Position numbers and translations under genes: made by a program
Assembly: GCA_012845835.1 (NCBI GenBank)
Contig: JABAKD010000004.1
Span: 10,296,732-10,360,731, forward strand
From: Undaria pinnatifida
Lineage: Eukaryota > Sar > Phaeophyceae > Laminariales > Alariaceae
Length of the DNA stretch: 64,000 bases
Reading direction: 5' to 3'
Notes under the pieces: generated by a model
Database searches by the model: none
Told to the model about the DNA's origin: nothing
What the model saw: the letters and a program-made list of their open reading frames with translations, nothing else
Part shown: positions 1-15,300 of the stretch, piece after piece
How the letters are laid out: each line of letters begins with the position of its first letter
Position numbering within the stretch: position 1 is the stretch's first letter

Positions 1-228
1 ACTAATTGGGGGCAATAGCACGTACATAGTACGATCGGGTTTGGGGAACGAGTACTATAGTAGGCTTGTATATCGCTCTTTAATAGGGTCATCAACGGGA
101 GATTTGACGATTTTCGCATTATCTCGCTCATGTGGTAGAAGGCTTAGTTTGAGTGCGCACTTGGTTATCCTTCTACCAAGAGCCCAGGAGACTAATTCCC
201 GCATATGCCTTAACACTTGTCAACTCAG

Positions 229-346
229 GCACTGGAGATGTTTGACGATGCGGAGACTTTCTTTCGCCGGCTGCCAGCGTCATTCTATGGCAAGTACTCC
301 GTGACCATCAGAGAGATGAAACTTCTGCACTTGGCAAACATCAGCC
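229..346 (+). CDS. TEX11/ZIP4-like gene, exon 1 of those traced
   Basis: Acceptor ...ctcag before 229. Reads Ala-Leu-Glu-Met-Phe-Asp-Asp-Ala-Glu-Thr-Phe-Phe, a TPR-like helix pair, and ends in phase 1 before gtacag. The single left-over C joins the next exon to give Arg. It is an internal exon, so the start codon lies left of the window. Confidence 0.55.
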
Positions 347-3300
347 GTACAGAACAGATCTGCACATACTGGGACTTGTGCTACGATTAGTAATAGTTAA
401 CAGTTTTGGACCCAATCTTTTTGTGGTGGACGGGGCACTCCTTATCTGAGGATTATCTAACACAACTGTATTAACGGTATCAAACTAAGGCTACGATAGG
501 TGGGGTACCCCTATTTTGACGACCGAGGTTTGGCCACTCGGGCCAGCCACTCTGTCCGTCACTCCGTGGAGTCGGTGGATGTGGCGACACCAAGCAACAC
601 ACATACATAGTCTATGCAAATATTTTTTACCGCAATGAAACAGGATAACCACGTGGCCACTTGCGCGGGCGCCATTGGGTCGCCGAAAATAGAAGTCCCG
701 AAATCGAGCCTCCTACCGCAGCCGTCCTCATGATTTATGTCGCTACTATACTGTTCGTCGTTTTATGCCTAGGTCATGAGAGTTTCCGTTTATAATGTGC
801 ATTTTCAGGGTTTGGGTGCATTAGAGAGGTCTGTCCTTGAGGGGCCTCAGAACATTTGGGCGCGCCCCTGCCGTAGCATGTGCCGTTAAACACCGCGTAA
901 ACATAGTGCCTTTGTGCGGTTCATGCAGGGACCAGTATGAGGCCTGCATGTGTTCTCCCTGCTCGTATATGGCAGTGCCTACTAAGAGGGTCTCGACTCC
1001 GTGAAATAGCGATGCTTTCCGAGGCTCTGTCTCTGCGATAAGAGCTGCAGAGGTGGCACCGAATCATCTGTGAAGATCACTTGTGATGGACAAGAAATAT
1101 AATATAGTTTGGAAAGCGGAGCTTGCCGCCAACAGTGGAAACCAAAGAAGAGAAGAAATGTAATAAGAGAAGACGAAGAGGGATGGGAAGGGGCGATCGA
1201 GGTCGGGCTGACCGTCATCTGACCATCACGGCACAACGACCATGTTACGAAATGCCATGCATGGTTGTTTGCAACATGTATGCCTAGGACATGGGAATGT
1301 TGAAAACTTTGATTCTATCTAGCTATACTTTCGGACGAGGTAGTATAGTTATAGTATAGAGGTCCTCAAGTGAAGAGCTCCAGAAACAACGATGCGCTTC
1401 TACCCTAGGATGTTTATTTGGCACGTGCACGCTTGATATTTGGCATTGCCCGGCCAAATCTCCTTACTCTATGTTTTTTCTATGCCTCCCTCGATGGTGG
1501 AAAACAATTACTGTCTTGAGCGAGCATGACCCCCCCCCCCCCCCTGTACCGTCTCCCTCGAGAATGGAGATGTATTAGCAATAGTGCCTTGAATTACTGC
1601 AGTATGACTTCATCAATTTTCACCACACCCCCTCCATATATTATTGGAAAGGAAACTGAATAAGGTATTCAATCATCATGGGCTTTTCACCACCTCTTCT
1701 ATACAGCCCCCCCCCTCGTTAACGTTTTAAATTTAGTGTGCATTTCTCACGACCCTCTCCATTTACAGCCGTCCCCCTCGAAGGTGGAAATACATTTTAT
1801 TTTCTTGATTTAGCATGAGCTCATTAATGTTTTCCCCCATGCCCTACTGCGCTACTGCCTCTCCAATCTCGACACAGGTTCTGGGGGAAAGGGTCGGGAG
1901 AGGATGTCCCTGTTCGCGGAAGACCTGGTCATGGCCATGCACAAGGCGTCAAGCCGGCGGATAGAGGTCTTGGGCAGGACCACCGGTAACGTGGACCAGG
2001 TAGGCTCGCTCTCGGGCTCGTGATATTGCAGCACTATTTTAATCTGCCGCAGCAGTCACTAAATGTAAGTATTGGGTTCGATTAGGCCTCCTGCTAGGAG
2101 GTAGGTTGCCCTCGCCCGGGATACACTACGCGCTAAGCCAATCCTCAGCTCGGTGCTTGTTCCTGGGATTCAAACGACCGTGCAGGAAAATACCACTAAA
2201 CTTGTACGGAGGATGAAAGATATGCTTTAAAAAATACTGCTCAAGGTATGGCCTCCTCTCATTGGGTAGCGATCTTACTCCATGCAGTCCCCGCCTGAGG
2301 GCCTCTATACCTCACGCGCAATAATAGCAGTTCAACCTGATGGACAATCCCCATGGCCTGCAGACATGTAACGGACAAACAAAAAAATGACGTATGCTAC
2401 GATAGGGGCGCACGTGGTATTTTCTGGGAGGTTCAACACCCGGAGCCCTGTAGACACACACATGCACGCATGCAGACATGCTACACGGCAAGGCAAAGGT
2501 GCACCGTATTTCGTTTTTTCTGGGGCTTCTTACCCTCTTGGGGAGGTCTGTTTCCACCAAAACAAAACGATTTTGACTAGTCTGAATGTGCAATCTGCTA
2601 ATAATTACCAAAGCCATGGCCTAGGTGTACAAACACGATATAATACAAATGACGCCTGCCACGATAGAAGTAACACTTTTGGACAAAAAAAATTGATGAG
2701 TTTTGGCACTCCCTAACCCAAATATCGCTGGATTTTCGTTTTTTTTTTTTTGTTTTCGTTTTACATCTAGGCATGATAATTTTCCATTGGGTTGCACTTT
2801 CGTTCTATTAAAATCAGTTTGGTTGTGTGGGCTATTGAGCTCCTCGATTGAGGGGCTCCATAAAGGTATGAGACCGCCTTTACCGCACCATATGTCTAAT
2901 GCTGCAAAACATGAACGACGTTCCGACGATCTTGGGTAAGAGATCCCCGCTATTCAGAATATATGATAACCGAACGGTGCTGTTTCTATCGTAACACGCT
3001 TCCAGCTCCGACAAGTTTCTGGAATAATAGTTTGGCCAATGCGTGCTACTTCTATCGTCGCACGCATGTTAACAACAAGTGCTCCCCAATCAACGAGGAC
3101 GAAAGCACGGGATACATATGTTCGGCAATCTGAAGAACTACCTCGTTAATTTAAAAATCGCATTTGAACCGATCATGATAATAAACGGGAACGTTTTAGG
3201 AAAAATAATAGCAAATATATAATACGAGTCAGCTGTGAAATCGGACGGGGAGATTTTGTCGGAATCAGTATTTTACAAACAGCGTGTGAGATTTCGATCG

Positions 3301-6300
3301 CCCGTGCTACATCGATTGGTTGTTCAAACATGCCCTTCCGCAGATGGTGGCAGGATACGAACACCAGCTGAAAATGCTATCGCGCAATGCGCCTGCGGGC
3401 CTAAACATGGGCACCACACTGCATGCGGCCTCCGTGGGCGAGGAACGGTTCAACAAGGGCGACTGCCGGGGTGCTTCACGGCTATTCAGGTACTTTATAC
3501 ATCCGTCCCATAAGAGGCGCCTACACTATGGTATTAATATACACATGCTGCCGTAGCCGTGCGCCGAATCGTTTCCGAGGCCCCCCACTTTAAGAGTTAT
3601 ACACCTCACTCATATAGGTTGATTCGATAACAAAGAAGAAAGTGTAGCCTGATCAACAATCCCATGATCTAGGTATGCAACAAAACCACGTTGCAAAACC
3701 AGAACGCCATTCCGACGACTTTGAGGCAACAAGGAGCCCCGTAATCCAGAAAAATGCTTTAATTTAGCCAAAAACGTGCTAGCTCTATCGTAGCATGCGT
3801 CCATATATGATCAGCCGTTGTTTTCGTTTTAGGAAGTGCACAGCCATCGTTCGTATTTTATACGGAACAGGAACCAAACTGCATGTGGTCGTTGTTGGCG
3901 TGGAAGGCTTCAACGAGGGTGACCACCGGCGAGGTTCTTCGCGATCGTTCCAAATAAATGTAACACGCTGGAACCGCCGATCAGTTTCCCTGTGTGTCGG
4001 GAATCATGAAGTCCATTGCCATCGTTTTGTATTGTGCATGAACTGATTATCAAGCATAGCAGTCAAATCCACGACAGGGTAAGAAAAAGCCTATCACAGA
4101 GCAGACCCCAACGCCTTGGCCCATCAAATGGGGTTTGGAACATTCAGTAAGACTATGTATTCCAAGACATTGATTAATCTCCGCATTCGAAGAAGACACC
4201 TTTCAATCCCCGCAGCCATCTTGCCATCACCAACGCGTAACTATTTTGCGGCTGCGGCGCTTTTCAGGGTGGCTCTCCGAGCACTGGGTGGTGACCTGGG
4301 CACCCCTCCAACGGAGACGTCAAAAGCACATGCTGGGCTACGGCGAACCATGCTGTTTTCTCTAGCTCACTGCTACAGTCAAAGGTGAAGACACCAGATC
4401 AGAATTGGCTTCCCTTGGCTGATGAATTTCGAATTGGTACGAATCAATCCGATAGCCTTCAACATTCATCACAGGATTTATTTCTGAGCCCTAGGTGGCA
4501 GCTTGGGTGCACCGCTTTGAAATTTAGTCCTGATCTCCGGCTAACTATGCCATTTTCTCTAGCTCGTTCCTATAGCCACAGGGAAATGATATATCGCCTC
4601 CCTTGGACGTGAAAATAATGGATTGGCACGAGCTTAACGTTTCGCTGGTGTTGTGTGGCACGGGTATAAATGTGTCACATACTGGGTACCTTTCGGACAT
4701 TGGGTGGAGACCTGGACGCGCCAATAACCGAGGTTTCAAAAGCACAATCTAGTTTCCGGCGAACCTGCAATTTTCTCTAGCATACTAGCGCATACTGCAT
4801 TCAAAGGCAACGGCGCCACAGTGGTACATACCATGCCTACCGTAGGTGTCTGTGATAATTTCATGTATGGCCGCAGTCTTGAGACCATATGGTATAGACC
4901 CTCGAATCCCTACAACGCTGGGCCACTTCGGGTTTTCACCGACCAGGTAGGCATTGCTTGAACCAAGCGCGAGGCGCCCGTAAGGCGCTTGGCGAGTCAC
5001 ACCCAGGGCGACTGCGTGCATGCTGCAATTGTACAACAACGAACCGATGGCTACGGCAGAGGCTCAGGGCCGCTCGAGCTAGCTTTTTAGAGAGGTACCA
5101 GGTCGTTCGCGCTAGTGGCCTAGAGCCGGTAGTGAAGAAGTATTTAACCCTCAATGGTGGTCGATGGTGGTCAATGGTCAGTTTAATATTAATAAGGCAA
5201 GCAACAAATGAGTACGCCCCCCCCCCCCCCCCGCGTCCTCTCTCTCTCTGCCCCCCTCCACCCCATCCCAAACAACGTGAGATACACCCAACAAATGCTG
5301 TGGAACAACGCGCGTTCTCGTTTCGTTGAAGTTGTCCAAAATGAACCGTGGGGCCTCTCGGTAGTGCTTGTATACGTGTGTATATACATCGTTCGCTGTG
5401 GTACAATTGCCGCGTGCTTCAGTAGGGGCGCACCCCACCTCACCCAAGAGCCAAATTTAAAGAAGACACGATAGTGCAATCCTGCACACTACTCTGACCT
5501 ATTAAAGTCGTAGATAAGATGGCAACCAATGATTCCGTAAAACCCGACCGCGATGGCGGTGTTTGCGAGTCACCACCTTCGGTTTGGTAGGAGCTGGGTA
5601 GAAAGTTAGTATTGAAACCGTCGAGCGTCTCAATCCAAGACAACCCAACCCATGAATTATCAGCGTAAGACCAGGTTAAAAATGTGTTTTCCAACCGACG
5701 CATGCTGCGGTAGAAGTTAACCTTTGTTTTCTGACGCTCGTCACTTGAGGAGCTCTGTACCCCTCCCAGAAACGGGTTTGGGGCAAACTAGCAAGTGACG
5801 CCCGATGAGCAATCCCATGGCCTAGGTATTAGCAACGAAAAATACTAAAAATATGTAACTATATTTTTCCGACGAATTTGGGTTAAGGAGTCCCGTAATT
5901 CAGAAACCGTTTCAGCCAAAAAGTGCTCTTTTTCTGTCGCAGCACTCGTCTGTCTCTGTATTGTCTGTTATTTGACGTTTTTTTTCGTGGATCGATTGGC
6001 CTTAGGTTTTAATGTTTTCGTCGGTTTTTCGCTGTTACTTAATACCATTTTTCCAACCCGTGACAGAAATTGGAAGATCGTAAACACCCTTCCTGGTATT
6101 GCAATCATATTTGGGTAGTTTCTTAGTGTTCCTCAGGCGCGTTTGGGTTAGATTTATCTCGGGCAGTAAGTGCTACCCCTATGATATCGTAGAGCACGTG
6201 CCAATATCGCCCACCCTCGTTTTTTCTGCCGAGCAGCGGTGACCACAAGCAGGCAATCCTGTGCACCAAAATGTTGGAGGACACCAAGGACAGTGCCGGG

Positions 6301-9300
6301 GCAGGGAGGGTGCAAACGGACGCCGTTGAGTTGCTTTTCGCCAAGAGCAAGGTGCGGTCTGTCAAAATCTGCCCATGGCGTGCCCTCACAGAGGAGCACG
6401 AGTGATTAATATCTGCGTTAGGCGAACCTCACCCCGGAGTTAGCAGTTGTTTTATTTTTCCATCCGGCCATTGAATATTGTCTTTGCGTTTGTTGTATCC
6501 GGATCTTCTCTAGGCGCGTCTCAAACCGGGAATCACATAGCACCCCCCCACCCGCCCAGATACGATGTACGACTTCGTTAATATACCACAACTTATATAC
6601 GAAGTATGCCGGTATCGACCAACGTACCTGCCGGACTCATACATCCTCTCCACTACTTGTCGTGGCCTCCTTACCTTTGATGCCCCCCCCCCCCCTCCCC
6701 TGAGCTTGGATGTATGTGCTCACCGCGTGGGGTTGCTACGTGTGGATGCACCACACACAACTAAGGTTTAACAAGGGAACAACAACTTGTCGGTGTTGGC
6801 ACGAGGTATGCATGGGGCCATTCTTGCCGAAGGATGGTTCTTGTGCATGTCCCCCCCCCCCATTTTCTCTTCTTCCCCCCCCCGTTTCTCTCATGATGTT
6901 TTTGGTTCGGACGCACGCTGCGGTAGAGGTGCACAACATATTCTCTGATGCTCCACGCTTAAGCTTTATACCTTACCCCATACATTGATTTTGACGGGGG
7001 GGGAAATGCTACCCGACGGACAACCCCACGACATAGGCACACGACGAATGCACAGTAGATGAAAAACAATAATACTATTAATAGTAGTCTGAAGCGTTTC
7101 GGTTAAGGAGCCCCGGCGCTCAGAAAGAGAAATATTATTAGAGACCGGGAACCGATAAGAATAATATGTTGTTTGTTGTTCGTAGAGAGAATTCGGCGTT
7201 ATGATTCATGGTTTTGTTTTTGCGGAGTACGTACCTTGCTAACTTTGACAGCAGCAGCTCGCATTGTTTGGTTGATCGCGCTTGTGGAGATACCAAGTGG
7301 ATACCTCGCGGGCCGGTGCTGGCAGACTGGTAGAACACGCCAACAAACATAGCTGGTGTTTACAACTGGTCAGCGGTCGCTCACTGGACCAGATAATCCG
7401 TGATTTCTCCCGCCCACCCCACCCTTTTTATTTCGTTGGTGAGGGGACGGAGATATATTATGAGGATGTAGGTATCAGGCTGAAAGCGCTATTAGTATCT
7501 GTATCGTTGCAGGCGCCTTTCCCGAAATTTGTTACATAGAAACGGACCTATGGCTTATGAATCACCGGTTGCAGGTGCTGTGCGATGCCGGAGATCTGAC
7601 AGGGGCTTACGACGCGGCCGAAGCCCTGGTTGACGCCGTGCCCATTAGGGATGCTATGCGCACTTCGGAGGGTTCGAGGGTATCGGGTGGGGCAGACCTC
7701 GATATGGTGACGGCGCGGATGATAAGCGGCCGAGAAGATTGCTCCGAGCGCAGCCTTGGCCTTTTCGCTAAAATTGCTGACAGGTTGGTCTACCATTTGA
7801 TTTTGACGACATCGCCGCCCTCGTATGTGGGAAATCATTAACGAATGAGGAAGAGTGGAAATAGTTCACCGATCCCGTCTGTACATTACAATATTGTTTA
7901 AGGTACACCTATTAATAGTTGAAGCCATTCTTCGTCATTGGGTTGTTGTTTCATTCATTTCAAAATACCAAGGGTACGGTATTGTACTACAGTAGTATCA
8001 CACTCATCACACCTATTATTGTAGTATCATACCCCCCTTTTCACTATTAATATCATACTATAGTGCAATCATGCTATCTTACTATCATACTAGCATACTA
8101 TCATACACTCATGCTACTATTATACTATCATACTATCATACCATCATACAATTATTATACTATCATACTATTATTATACTATCATACTATATATCATACT
8201 ATCATATCATACTATCATACTCTCATACTATCATGCTATAATAAATCGTACTATCATATCATACTCGCACGAGTGACCCTGTACCTCAATGACAAGAACA
8301 CGTTCCTATGCGATTTTTGGTCGGGTCACAGCGTAGTATTGAAACGTCAGACGACCATGCGTGCCAAGGTGGGGTTTGTAATGATTGGGGCAATTTGTTT
8401 TCTGTATGAAGCGCTTTTCGAGTGACCGAGAGTGACGCGTGCTACGATAGAGGCAGACAGAGGTAGAGCACGTATCGGGGGTGAAAGCGTTTTCTGAGAC
8501 GACGGGGCTCCTTAACCCAAAATTATCGGAACTTCGTTTTGGTTTGGGCATGTGTTTCGCTTGTATAGCTCCAGGCCGCGTCATTGTTCATCGGATGGCA
8601 CTTTTTTTTCTCCCCAACGCGAGTTGTTGGAAGGTGTGTTGGTGTTGGCGTTGGACCTTCTCAAATAAGGCGACTCCGAAAGTAAATGGTGCACACACAT
8701 TTTCTGCAGTATGCGTCGAGTACTCAACATCTCTGGAAGCTCGTGTTGGGGCCCTTGAAGTTAGGCACTGTGCACGTAACGCATAGATAGGAGTGTCCAT
8801 CGACGCAAGGTGAAGACTGTTAGTCGAAGGTTGGTGAAGGATGAGGTGTGTGAAGCTCCTCCAGCTAGAACCCTCGGAATCAATCAGGTGCACATCCACC
8901 GTGGCATGCGCCAGGCTGTAGATTACCTATGGGGCTCCTTAGTTTAGAAATGTATGAAATTTTACGCTCACCCCTACCGAGGTGTACGCCTGCAGGATGA
9001 ATGATAAGGGAGAACATGCCGCAAAAAGCCTTGAGTAGGCTATCTTCACTGTTGTCGACACACTGACGGAGATTGGCCCGGTTCCGATCGCTTTGTCCCA
9101 CGATGTACACCAAGCTCTTCGTCGTAGCGTAGCGTTGGAAATTCGGACCTTGCGTCGTCCCGACCGTATCACAGTCTTGTGCCTGCTCGACCACAGAAAC
9201 GTTTCTGTCCGGAACCTCTCACTTTCATACAGAGCTGTCGTTGCATGTATGCGCAAACGAGCGCTCTGCCCTTGGTACCGACGAAAATACGTAGAGGGGG

Positions 9301-12300
9301 CAGTTCGCATCGTGTATTGATGTAATGCTGCAGCACCAGTTGACACCGTGGAGAATATGAAATGTTTCAACAAAGGAGGGCGCTGACGCCAGCGAAGGTC
9401 AACGCCTCATACATATGAAATCCGAAGAAGTAACAGAAGATAACAACCGAAGTGATGCCGTTTATAAAATTATTACATTGGTAGTTTCTCTTCCATCGCG
9501 CTCCATTTTCTGCCTTCCAATGATCGATTTTGTCTCGCTCTCACAAGGTTCGTAGGGACCTCAAAGGCAGTCGATGCCCGTGTGGCTCTGCTAGGTGGGC
9601 TCGCAATGGCTATCCGGCTGAGAAGCGAAGGATGTGGTGCTGGAAAGAGCCCTTCCGAAGGCAGCAGTCCTTTGAAGGAGAAGGGTGGTGCTGACGCGGA
9701 AATGGCCACCGGACCACGCCAAGCCGCATCACCTGCGTTGGACAAAGCGATGGCTCTGGCAGAAAAAACAGCGGAGGAGCTCATCACCCACGTCACGAAC
9801 AAAGCAAAGACAATGGCAAAGTCGCAGGCACGTGACCGATTGTGGCACAAATATGTATGATTCGAGGCGCGAGAACTTCCCACGCACTTTTTTTTCCACA
9901 ACATATATCGGGAACGCCATCATACCTGGTACCTCTGTGGACGAGGAACGAACACTTATTACTTGAAGTATAACTTCCTGTGTCAACGTCTTCCGCGGCT
10001 TATTCCGCGCGGGCAGTATACTAAATGACTGGCTTGTGCCGGAGGATGCACCTTTTTCTTTTATTTGCCGTGTCGGTATGACGACGATCGAACGGCTGCC
10101 GATAAGCTGTTGTTGGCGTGCTGTATTCCTCGGTGCAGATGCAGGACTAAAAACTGCGAACAACGACTCATTGTACGAACCTTGACCGTAGAAATCGACC
10201 CTTAACGGAAACCCTATTAACAGTGTCCCGTCTGGAACGCATATACAACGACCCTACTAACGATAACGTTATCTTATCAAGCGTACAAAGCAACTTTGAC
10301 CTGGTTGACCCAAAAACGCCTTCCTATGTTTAGGCGGAGGCAGCCCTGGAAGGTCTGGTGACATTCGCCGAGCATTTTCAGGGCGGTGAAGAGTGGAGGG
10401 AGTGCGCCAAATGGTGTGACGGGGCGATTCGTCTTGCCAAGGCTTTACCAGACACGCTAGCGCCGCTGTCCGCTGCCGCATCATCAGCAAAAAACACTGA
10501 AACTGCCCGGGAAAATTCACTGCCGGTGACAACGACGTCGATGCTAGCAAGCCTGTTAACACTACGAGGTGGGTATCGATATGAACGCATGCTACGATAG
10601 GTTTCAACTAACGTCTCTGGGGTTCGTCCCTTGAGGAGTTCTATACCCATCACGAAAAACGACTGACGTCGATAAAACAAATGTACTCTTAACCCGAATA
10701 ACCCTTCCACGACTTGCTGCTCGCATACGGCGGATTGTTGAACATCAATAAAAAATACGTTAAAATGCACAAGGTTACGGTAGAGCGATCTTTTTCAGTG
10801 GTTTATGAGAATCACTTGCGCCGATATCTACCCGGTTTCTTCGCACGGTCTTGAGCTTTTGGCGCATTCCGGTTTCGCAAAAAAGCGCCACCGCCATGAA
10901 ATTGTTTGTTATGCTAAGCCAACTAAACCATTTTCAGGGTCTGGTATCGCAAAACACAACACCAGTTGTGAGAGTTGCATATACGCGGCAACGACAACGG
11001 GGGCTACTCAGCTCCCCTAGCGTGGTCTTGGTCGTTTGGGGTCCCTCTGATGAGGAGTCCTGTCAGTCGGAAACCCTTGTTGGCCAAAAGCTGCTCGTAT
11101 TTGTACGCCTATCGAAGCGTGCTGCAGTAGAGGTAATACCCGGAAGGGACATTTTCGCGATAAGAATGAAAGCACGTACCGTAGTGGGGAGGGGGGAGAA
11201 AAGTCTGCTCAGTGACACCGGATCTGAATTACGTCTAGGGAGGGAAAAGGGGAAAGGAAAAGTGCGAAGACAGCAGAAGGGGAAGACTTGAGTAAAAAAA
11301 AACGGGTGTACCCAAGCTTTCTGAGGCCCGTCATGCAACAAATTCCATCGGAAATCAAACGCTGATGGGGACGAAAAATGTAAGTGCAACCCAATGAGCG
11401 ATCTCATGGTCTAGGTATACAACGAGTTCTACTATAAACATCCCCTTTGACACATTTAGGAGTAGTGGAACGGGTGTACCCAAGCTTTCTGAGGCCCGTC
11501 ATGCAACAAATTCCATCGGAAATCAAACGCTGATGGGGACGAAAAATGTAAGTGCAACCCAATGAGCGATCTCATGGTCTAGGTATACAACGAGTTCTAC
11601 TATAAACATCCCCTTTGACACATTTAGGAGTAGTGGGTTTCCTCGGTTTGAAAAGCCCGTTCGGCCAGAAATGTTTTGGCGAGATAGCGCTCGTGCATCG
11701 TAGCACGCGCCTGCGCCTCTTTATGTTAAAGACAACCCGAGAAGAAAACACTTGGCGATGCATGTCGACGCTTGCGTGACTGAAGAAGCGCACAACACCC
11801 TGTGCTGGAAAACCGATATTGCCACGTCATGCTCGTACCCGCCAAGGGAGACGTGACGCGCTACGATGACCCTTGCCACCGCAGCACTACACCATTTTTT
11901 GTCCGAGGATATCTACTTGAGGAGCATTACTATATACCTCTACCAGTATTTTATTTTTTTTCTCACACTTTTGCTTTCCAGCTTCTGGACAAGCCGTGGT
12001 CACAGGTGTTGACCCTTCTCCCCCCCAGTTCTTGCCTTCAATTTTTACCGCGAATAGGGGTCAGCAATCCCACTGCTCGTCGGCTTTTCATCGAGTGTTG
12101 CTCACTCACGCTCTCGCGCTTTCCGCAATTCAATTTGTGCAGAAGAAAAAGTCCCACCGAATTTTTTACGAGTATGCACTCGGCGGGGCTCGAACTCACA
12201 AAACTGACCTATATATACCAGGCTCGAGGATAACCTGATACGCCACCGGGGCGACCGGCTACCTCTATCATATACCTCTCCCAAGAATTGGTCTGGAGAA

Positions 12301-15300
12301 AAGTAAAAGTGCTACCCGATGAACGTTTCCATGCCCTGGTGTATACAGCGAAAACCACCGCGAAAAGGGAGTATAATATTCCTACGAATGTGGGTTAAGA
12401 AGCCCTTTCTTCCAGAAAAACGTTTTCGCACAAAAAAATGGTACCTCTGTTGTAGCACGCGTCGATAGGGGGTATCACTTTCTCTTCCCCAAAAAAATCT
12501 CAATGACGCGGTTCCTCAGTCAGACAGGTAGACCAGAAACTACCCAACATTTTGCAATCTCAAAATATATTGGGTATGTTTTCCAAGATATATATATATA
12601 TATATATATGTATTTATTATTTTTGTATACCCAGGACCAATGCTACGATAGGGGGGTCCCCTTTTTTAGGGACTTTTTTTCGCAGTGGTCCGGCGTCACT
12701 CGTGCGAGTGAACCCCCTGTTTTTTTGCGCTCTTGAGCTTTTGTGTAAGTTTAATTGCACGATGGAAATCCGCAAGGCAGTAGTTAGCTATGCTGTGGCC
12801 CGCATATATATAGCCTAAAGTATTTTCGGCAGTCAGACACAGAGTCAATCGTGCGAGCATGATCGCTCAAATCCGCCAATAAAAAATGGGGTAGGTAGCC
12901 TTAGTCCCAGGCCATGGGATTGTTCATCGGGTTACCCTTTTATATTTTACCTCTGCTGATTTTGGGAGAGGTGTATAAAGATACTCTACTCAGATCAGGC
13001 CAGAAGCCTCAGAAAATTCAAGTTCGCCTCCACCATAGTATAGCATGCGTTAGGTCTGTACATAACTATATCTTCCAAGGTTTGGGTCGCCGAAACTCAT
13101 CTTGGGAGCTCCATGTATCGCTTCCCTCGGATGGACGTGGAAAATTGTGGATAAAATGTCCAATAATTCGATAATGAATAAACGAAGATCATCGTCTCCT
13201 ACAAACGAAATACATAGTCTAGATACATCGCGATTATTCGTTCCACACGATTATCGATCAGAAGGAAAATAATAAGACAAAAATAACATATATATGCATC
13301 TGTGTTTCTCTTTCCTGCTGCATGCTATGTCACCGGTCGGATCAAGGCGAAATGGAGTGCCGACTCGGAGATTTTTCTTCTAGCAGCCTCTCACTTGACC
13401 AGGCGCTTGCGTTGTGTCCGACCAATGGCAGGGCCCGGGAGGTAAGCTTCATTGTGGAAGAACCCTCAATAGGTCTCAGATATCCGGTAGGCAGAGCATG
13501 GTGGGATATTCATATTCCGCTATCGCTAGTAATTGGTGTTTTTCTCCAGCGCAGTAGAGTCAGAAACACCAAAATGTTGCCGGAGTAAAATCGTCGTATT
13601 CGTAAATATATGCTGCATACGGCTATCGAGTAGCAGATCGTGTGCTGCTGCTCTAAGAGTATCGTAGAGGCACCACATACTCATTGCGCGGCTTTCGTCT
13701 CTGGTTCAACGACGCCCGCAACAACAAATTGTTATCTCGTCGTACACATCATAAATTCAAGATTTAACGCTTATGGAAAACGCTACTACGGTAAGGGGGG
13801 GGGGACTTTTGAAGGCTTTTTTAGCTCGGGGTCACTCGGGCGAGTCCCCCCCCCCGTTCTTTCTATGCGGCATTTAGCTTTCGTGCTGCTTTAGTTTTAT
13901 GATTTGAACCCGCAATGGAATGGTTGTGCACGTTGCGCCAAGAAAACCACTTAAGTATATTCGGTCAGCGAGGTACAGAGCCACCTGCGCAAGTGGCTCT
14001 AACCCCGTGATGAACAACGGGGGGTAGCCCCCAAATTGTAGCCTTGGTATTATCGCAATAATACGCGCATCGTAATGGGTTTCTACTTTTTCTAACAGGA
14101 TTATATGTTGAAGGGATGCAACAATGAATCCACGCGTTTTTCAGAGGCAGTATGGGCTTTCGTGATATATCCGGTATGAACATGTTTATCATTGGCATAA
14201 TAGGCAGGCTGTCATCCTGATCGAGACGAATGCTACGTACGGCAGAGGTGCACCATTTGTTTTCTCTGGGGCTCCCTACACGAGAAGATCAACACCTCAC
14301 CCAAACATCAAAAATTGATAAACAATTGTGAAAGCGCAAGACACAACGAAGAAGCCCCATGGCCTAGAAATACGACCAATGATTACTTTGAACGACAAGA
14401 ACGGTGTTGAGATTTTTTGGAATAATTTAAACCTTTCGGGGCTTCAGAAGAGAAAGTTTGACGAATATAAGACTGACGATTGAGGTACCCTTCACATGAT
14501 GAAGCAACCGGGGCTGCCAGATAGGGTAGTTGGCGACGGGTTTTGGTGTCGAACGCCAATTTCCATGCTAGTGCCCCCTGTAAAACACGCGTAGCGCCAT
14601 GTGTTGCATGCTCGCGCCATGACGAGAAGACGAGAATAATTTATGCAGTTGCTCTTCACGGACCCCCAAGGGGTCAAGAAGCCTCTTGTCACTCAGAAAG
14701 CGTTCTCAGACAAAACTGCTACCGAGTCATCCCGCACTGGGGGCGCACCAGATTTTTCTGAGCTCCTAACAATAGGAGGAGCTCAACATCATCAGCACCC
14801 GAAAGATTACTCCAAAGGCGTTCGATTCGCGCAACCCGATCAACATTTCTTTGCGCTAGTCCAAAGACAACCGTTGTATTCGTAAGAATGCCAGGCAAGC
14901 CGGTAGTAACTCACTGGAGGACCTCAGCCGGTCAGCAACGTTTGGCCCAAAGAAGCGCAACCCCTACCGTGGGATGATCTTTTCAAACCCCTTACATTGC
15001 AGCACGCGTCTCGATGGTACCTTTGACATCTTTTGAACGGCATCCCCCTTTCGGTGACAGAACGTACTTGGGATTAAAAACTCAAAAACACTTTCTTAAA
15101 AATACACAGCAGTAGTAATGGAAGGGTGGAAGCATACCATGGAAGAGTGGAAGCATACTATTCCGTGAATAACACGGCAGTAGTAATGGAAGGGTGGAAG
15201 CATACAGTGGAAGAGCGGAAGCATACTATGGAAGAGTGGACGCTTATCCAACAAAGGAATGCACCCTATCGACCTTTTTTCGACCCCCCCCCCCCTCAAT

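Noticed and set aside
8063-8425. 120-codon frame rich in Tyr, Ile and Leu
   Set aside because: Translation of the CATACTAT microsatellite.
9473-9904. 143-codon minus-strand frame
   Set aside because: Antisense of exon 6; the plus strand has consistent splice phase and better residue make-up.
11996-12260. A functional tRNA gene at the SINE heads
   Set aside because: The A and B boxes are present but a clean acceptor stem and cloverleaf are not; the head is fused to a repeated body.
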